A DNA stretch of 64,000 bases from Dyella thiooxydans. Lineage in GTDB: Bacteria; Pseudomonadota; Gammaproteobacteria; Xanthomonadales; Rhodanobacteraceae. The position numbers were made by a program, and so were the translations under genes. Under the pieces are notes generated by a model. It was not told the origin of the DNA. It saw only the letters and a program-made list of their open reading frames with translations, and made no database searches. Shown here piece after piece: positions 62,886-64,000 of this stretch. The stretch covers positions 434,001-498,000 of the forward strand of contig NZ_CP014841.1 in the NCBI RefSeq assembly GCF_001641285.1, in the 5' to 3' direction. Numbering within the stretch: the first letter of the stretch is position 1; each line of letters opens with the position of its first letter.

Positions 62886-64000
62886 ATGTGCGGGATAGCG
62901 GGATTCGTCGGAGGGCAGGACACGCCGGAAGCGACGCGCGGGACGCTGGAGCGGATGATCCGGACCCTGCGCCACCGCGGTCCGGACGGGTTCGGCTATC
63001 ACCTGGGCGAGGGCGTCGGGCTGGCCCACGCGCGACTGGCGATCATCGACCTGGCTACCGGCCAGCAACCGATCCGCAACGAGCGCGGCACCGTGTGGAC
63101 GGTGCTCAACGGCGAGATCTTCAACTACCGCGAGCTGCGCCGGACGCTGGAGGCGCAGGGCCACGCGTTCTACACGCACTCCGACACCGAGGTCATCGTC
63201 CACCTGTACGAGCAGTACGGGGACGATTTCGTCGATCACCTCAACGGCCAGTTCGCCATCGCGCTGTGGGACGCCGAGCGCCGACGCCTGCTGCTGGCTC
63301 GCGACCGCACCGGCATCCGCCCGCTCTTCCACGCCAGCGCTGGTGGCCGCTTGTGGTTCGGCTCGGAGGTGAAGGCGCTGCTGGCCGTGCTGCCGCAACT
63401 GGGCGTGCTCGACCCGCACGGGGTGGCGCAGGCACTGACCTACTGGGGCGCGATCGATCCCGGCACGGTGTTCCGCGACGTGGCGAGCGTACCGCCGGGG
63501 CATGTACTGGCGCTGGAGGCCGACGGTCGCCGTTCGCTGCGGCGCTACTGGGACTGGGAGTTTCCCGAGCTCCGGGATGGCCACCAGCAGCGACCGTTCG
63601 GCTCCATCGACGAGGCCGCCGGCGCGCTGCGCGAACTGCTGGTGGATGCCGTGCGGCTGCAACTGCGGGCCGACGTGCCGGTCGGCGCCTACCTCAGCGG
63701 CGGGCTGGATTCCTCCGGTGTGGTCGCGCTGATCCGCCACTACACGAACAACCCGCTGCGCACCTTTTCGGTGGCCTTCGAGGACGCCGAGTTCGACGAG
63801 AGCGATTTCCAGGCGCGGATGGTCGCCCACATGGGCACCGAGCACACCACGCTGCATTGCAGCCGACGCGACATCGGGCAGGCCTTTCCGCAGCTGATCG
63901 AGCATACCGAGGCGCCGGTGCTGCGCACCGCCGGCGTGCCGCTGATGCTGCTGGCCGGCGACGTGCACGCGCACGGTTTCCGGGTGGTGCTGACCGGCGA
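62886..64000 (+). CDS. asnB: Asparagine synthase B (3' end off window)
   Basis: The first 371 residues are in the window. Cys2 (MCGIAGFVG) is the N-terminal nucleophile of the class II glutamine amidotransferase domain, followed by RHRGPDG and LNGEIFNYREL. The synthetase domain starts near residue 240 with the PP-loop SGGLDSS. It makes asparagine from aspartate, ATP and glutamine, or acts on another amide acceptor in a dedicated pathway. GGGGAG nine bases upstream supports the ATG at 62886. The gene runs off the right edge in the sequence that should lead into the ATP site. Confidence 0.92.
   Translation, partial: MCGIAGFVGGQDTPEATRGTLERMIRTLRHRGPDGFGYHLGEGVGLAHARLAIIDLATGQQPIRNERGTVWTVLNGEIFNYRELRRTLEAQGHAFYTHSDTEVIVHLYEQYGDDFVDHLNGQFAIALWDAERRRLLLARDRTGIRPLFHASAGGRLWFGSEVKALLAVLPQLGVLDPHGVAQALTYWGAIDPGTVFRDVASVPPGHVLALEADGRRSLRRYWDWEFPELRDGHQQRPFGSIDEAAGALRELLVDAVRLQLRADVPVGAYLSGGLDSSGVVALIRHYTNNPLRTFSVAFEDAEFDESDFQARMVAHMGTEHTTLHCSRRDIGQAFPQLIEHTEAPVLRTAGVPLMLLAGDVHAHGFRVVLTG

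Overview
The window is GC-rich chromosomal DNA with dense, short-spaced genes. I place it in the gammaproteobacterial order Xanthomonadales, most likely family Rhodanobacteraceae (Rhodanobacter/Dyella/Luteibacter-like). The evidence is codon use, the mix of families and the gene styles (TfoX N-terminal protein, DbpA, CZB-GGDEF cyclase, FdhF/YdeP oxidoreductase). This is inference from content, not a database match. I saw no rRNA, tRNA, CRISPR array, transposase, integrase or phage gene.

Layout. 1-2.3 kb: a tautomerase / DUF4865 / carboxymuconolactone decarboxylase-like operon divergent from a LysR regulator. 2.8-6 kb: small unrecognised proteins, a methyltransferase and a DUF2846-type lipoprotein. 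6.1-13.2 kb: a VOC protein, a coupled SPFH/secreted-protein pair, a secreted six-hairpin glycoside hydrolase and a ClpP-fold periplasmic protein. 13.4-15.4 kb: a second copy of the small protein seen at 3.2 kb, DbpA and a cold-shock protein. 15.9-21.9 kb: an M20 carboxypeptidase with a coupled membrane protein, a zinc-sensing diguanylate cyclase, a lone GspE/PilB ATPase and small exported proteins. 22-28 kb: GST, NTF2-fold protein, Kch-type K+ channel, YiiX-like hydrolase, RMD1/DUF155 protein and threonine aldolase. 28.4-38 kb: three regulator/enzyme units (LysR/aldo-keto reductase, ArsR/SDR, others), MsrA, an esterase, an MBL-fold hydrolase, a TfoX-N protein and a nitronate monooxygenase. 37.8-39.6 kb: a Cache-HAMP receptor without an output domain beside a DUF4388-like protein. 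39.7-53.2 kb: a UvrA paralogue lacking the UvrB-binding insert, a JAMM-like exported protein, GST, amidohydrolase, acyltransferase, a MASE1-PAS-GGDEF-EAL protein and a penicillin-acylase-family enzyme. 53.6-59.9 kb: cyoABCD (quinol oxidase) followed by a YdeP-type molybdopterin oxidoreductase. 60-64 kb: nitroreductase, MarR with a clear operator, a SnoaL-like protein, a V4R-like protein and the start of asnB.

Themes. c-di-GMP and signal sensing (two GGDEF proteins, Cache-HAMP), redox and stress enzymes under small one-component regulators (LysR x2, ArsR, MarR), and exported hydrolases. The best candidates for something undescribed are the two-copy small protein family with a shared leader (3242 and 13419), the Cache-HAMP/DUF4388 pair, and the JAMM-like exported protein. 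Two operators (31392-31432 and 61144-61164) are clear enough to test directly. All functional calls come from reading motifs; no search was run.
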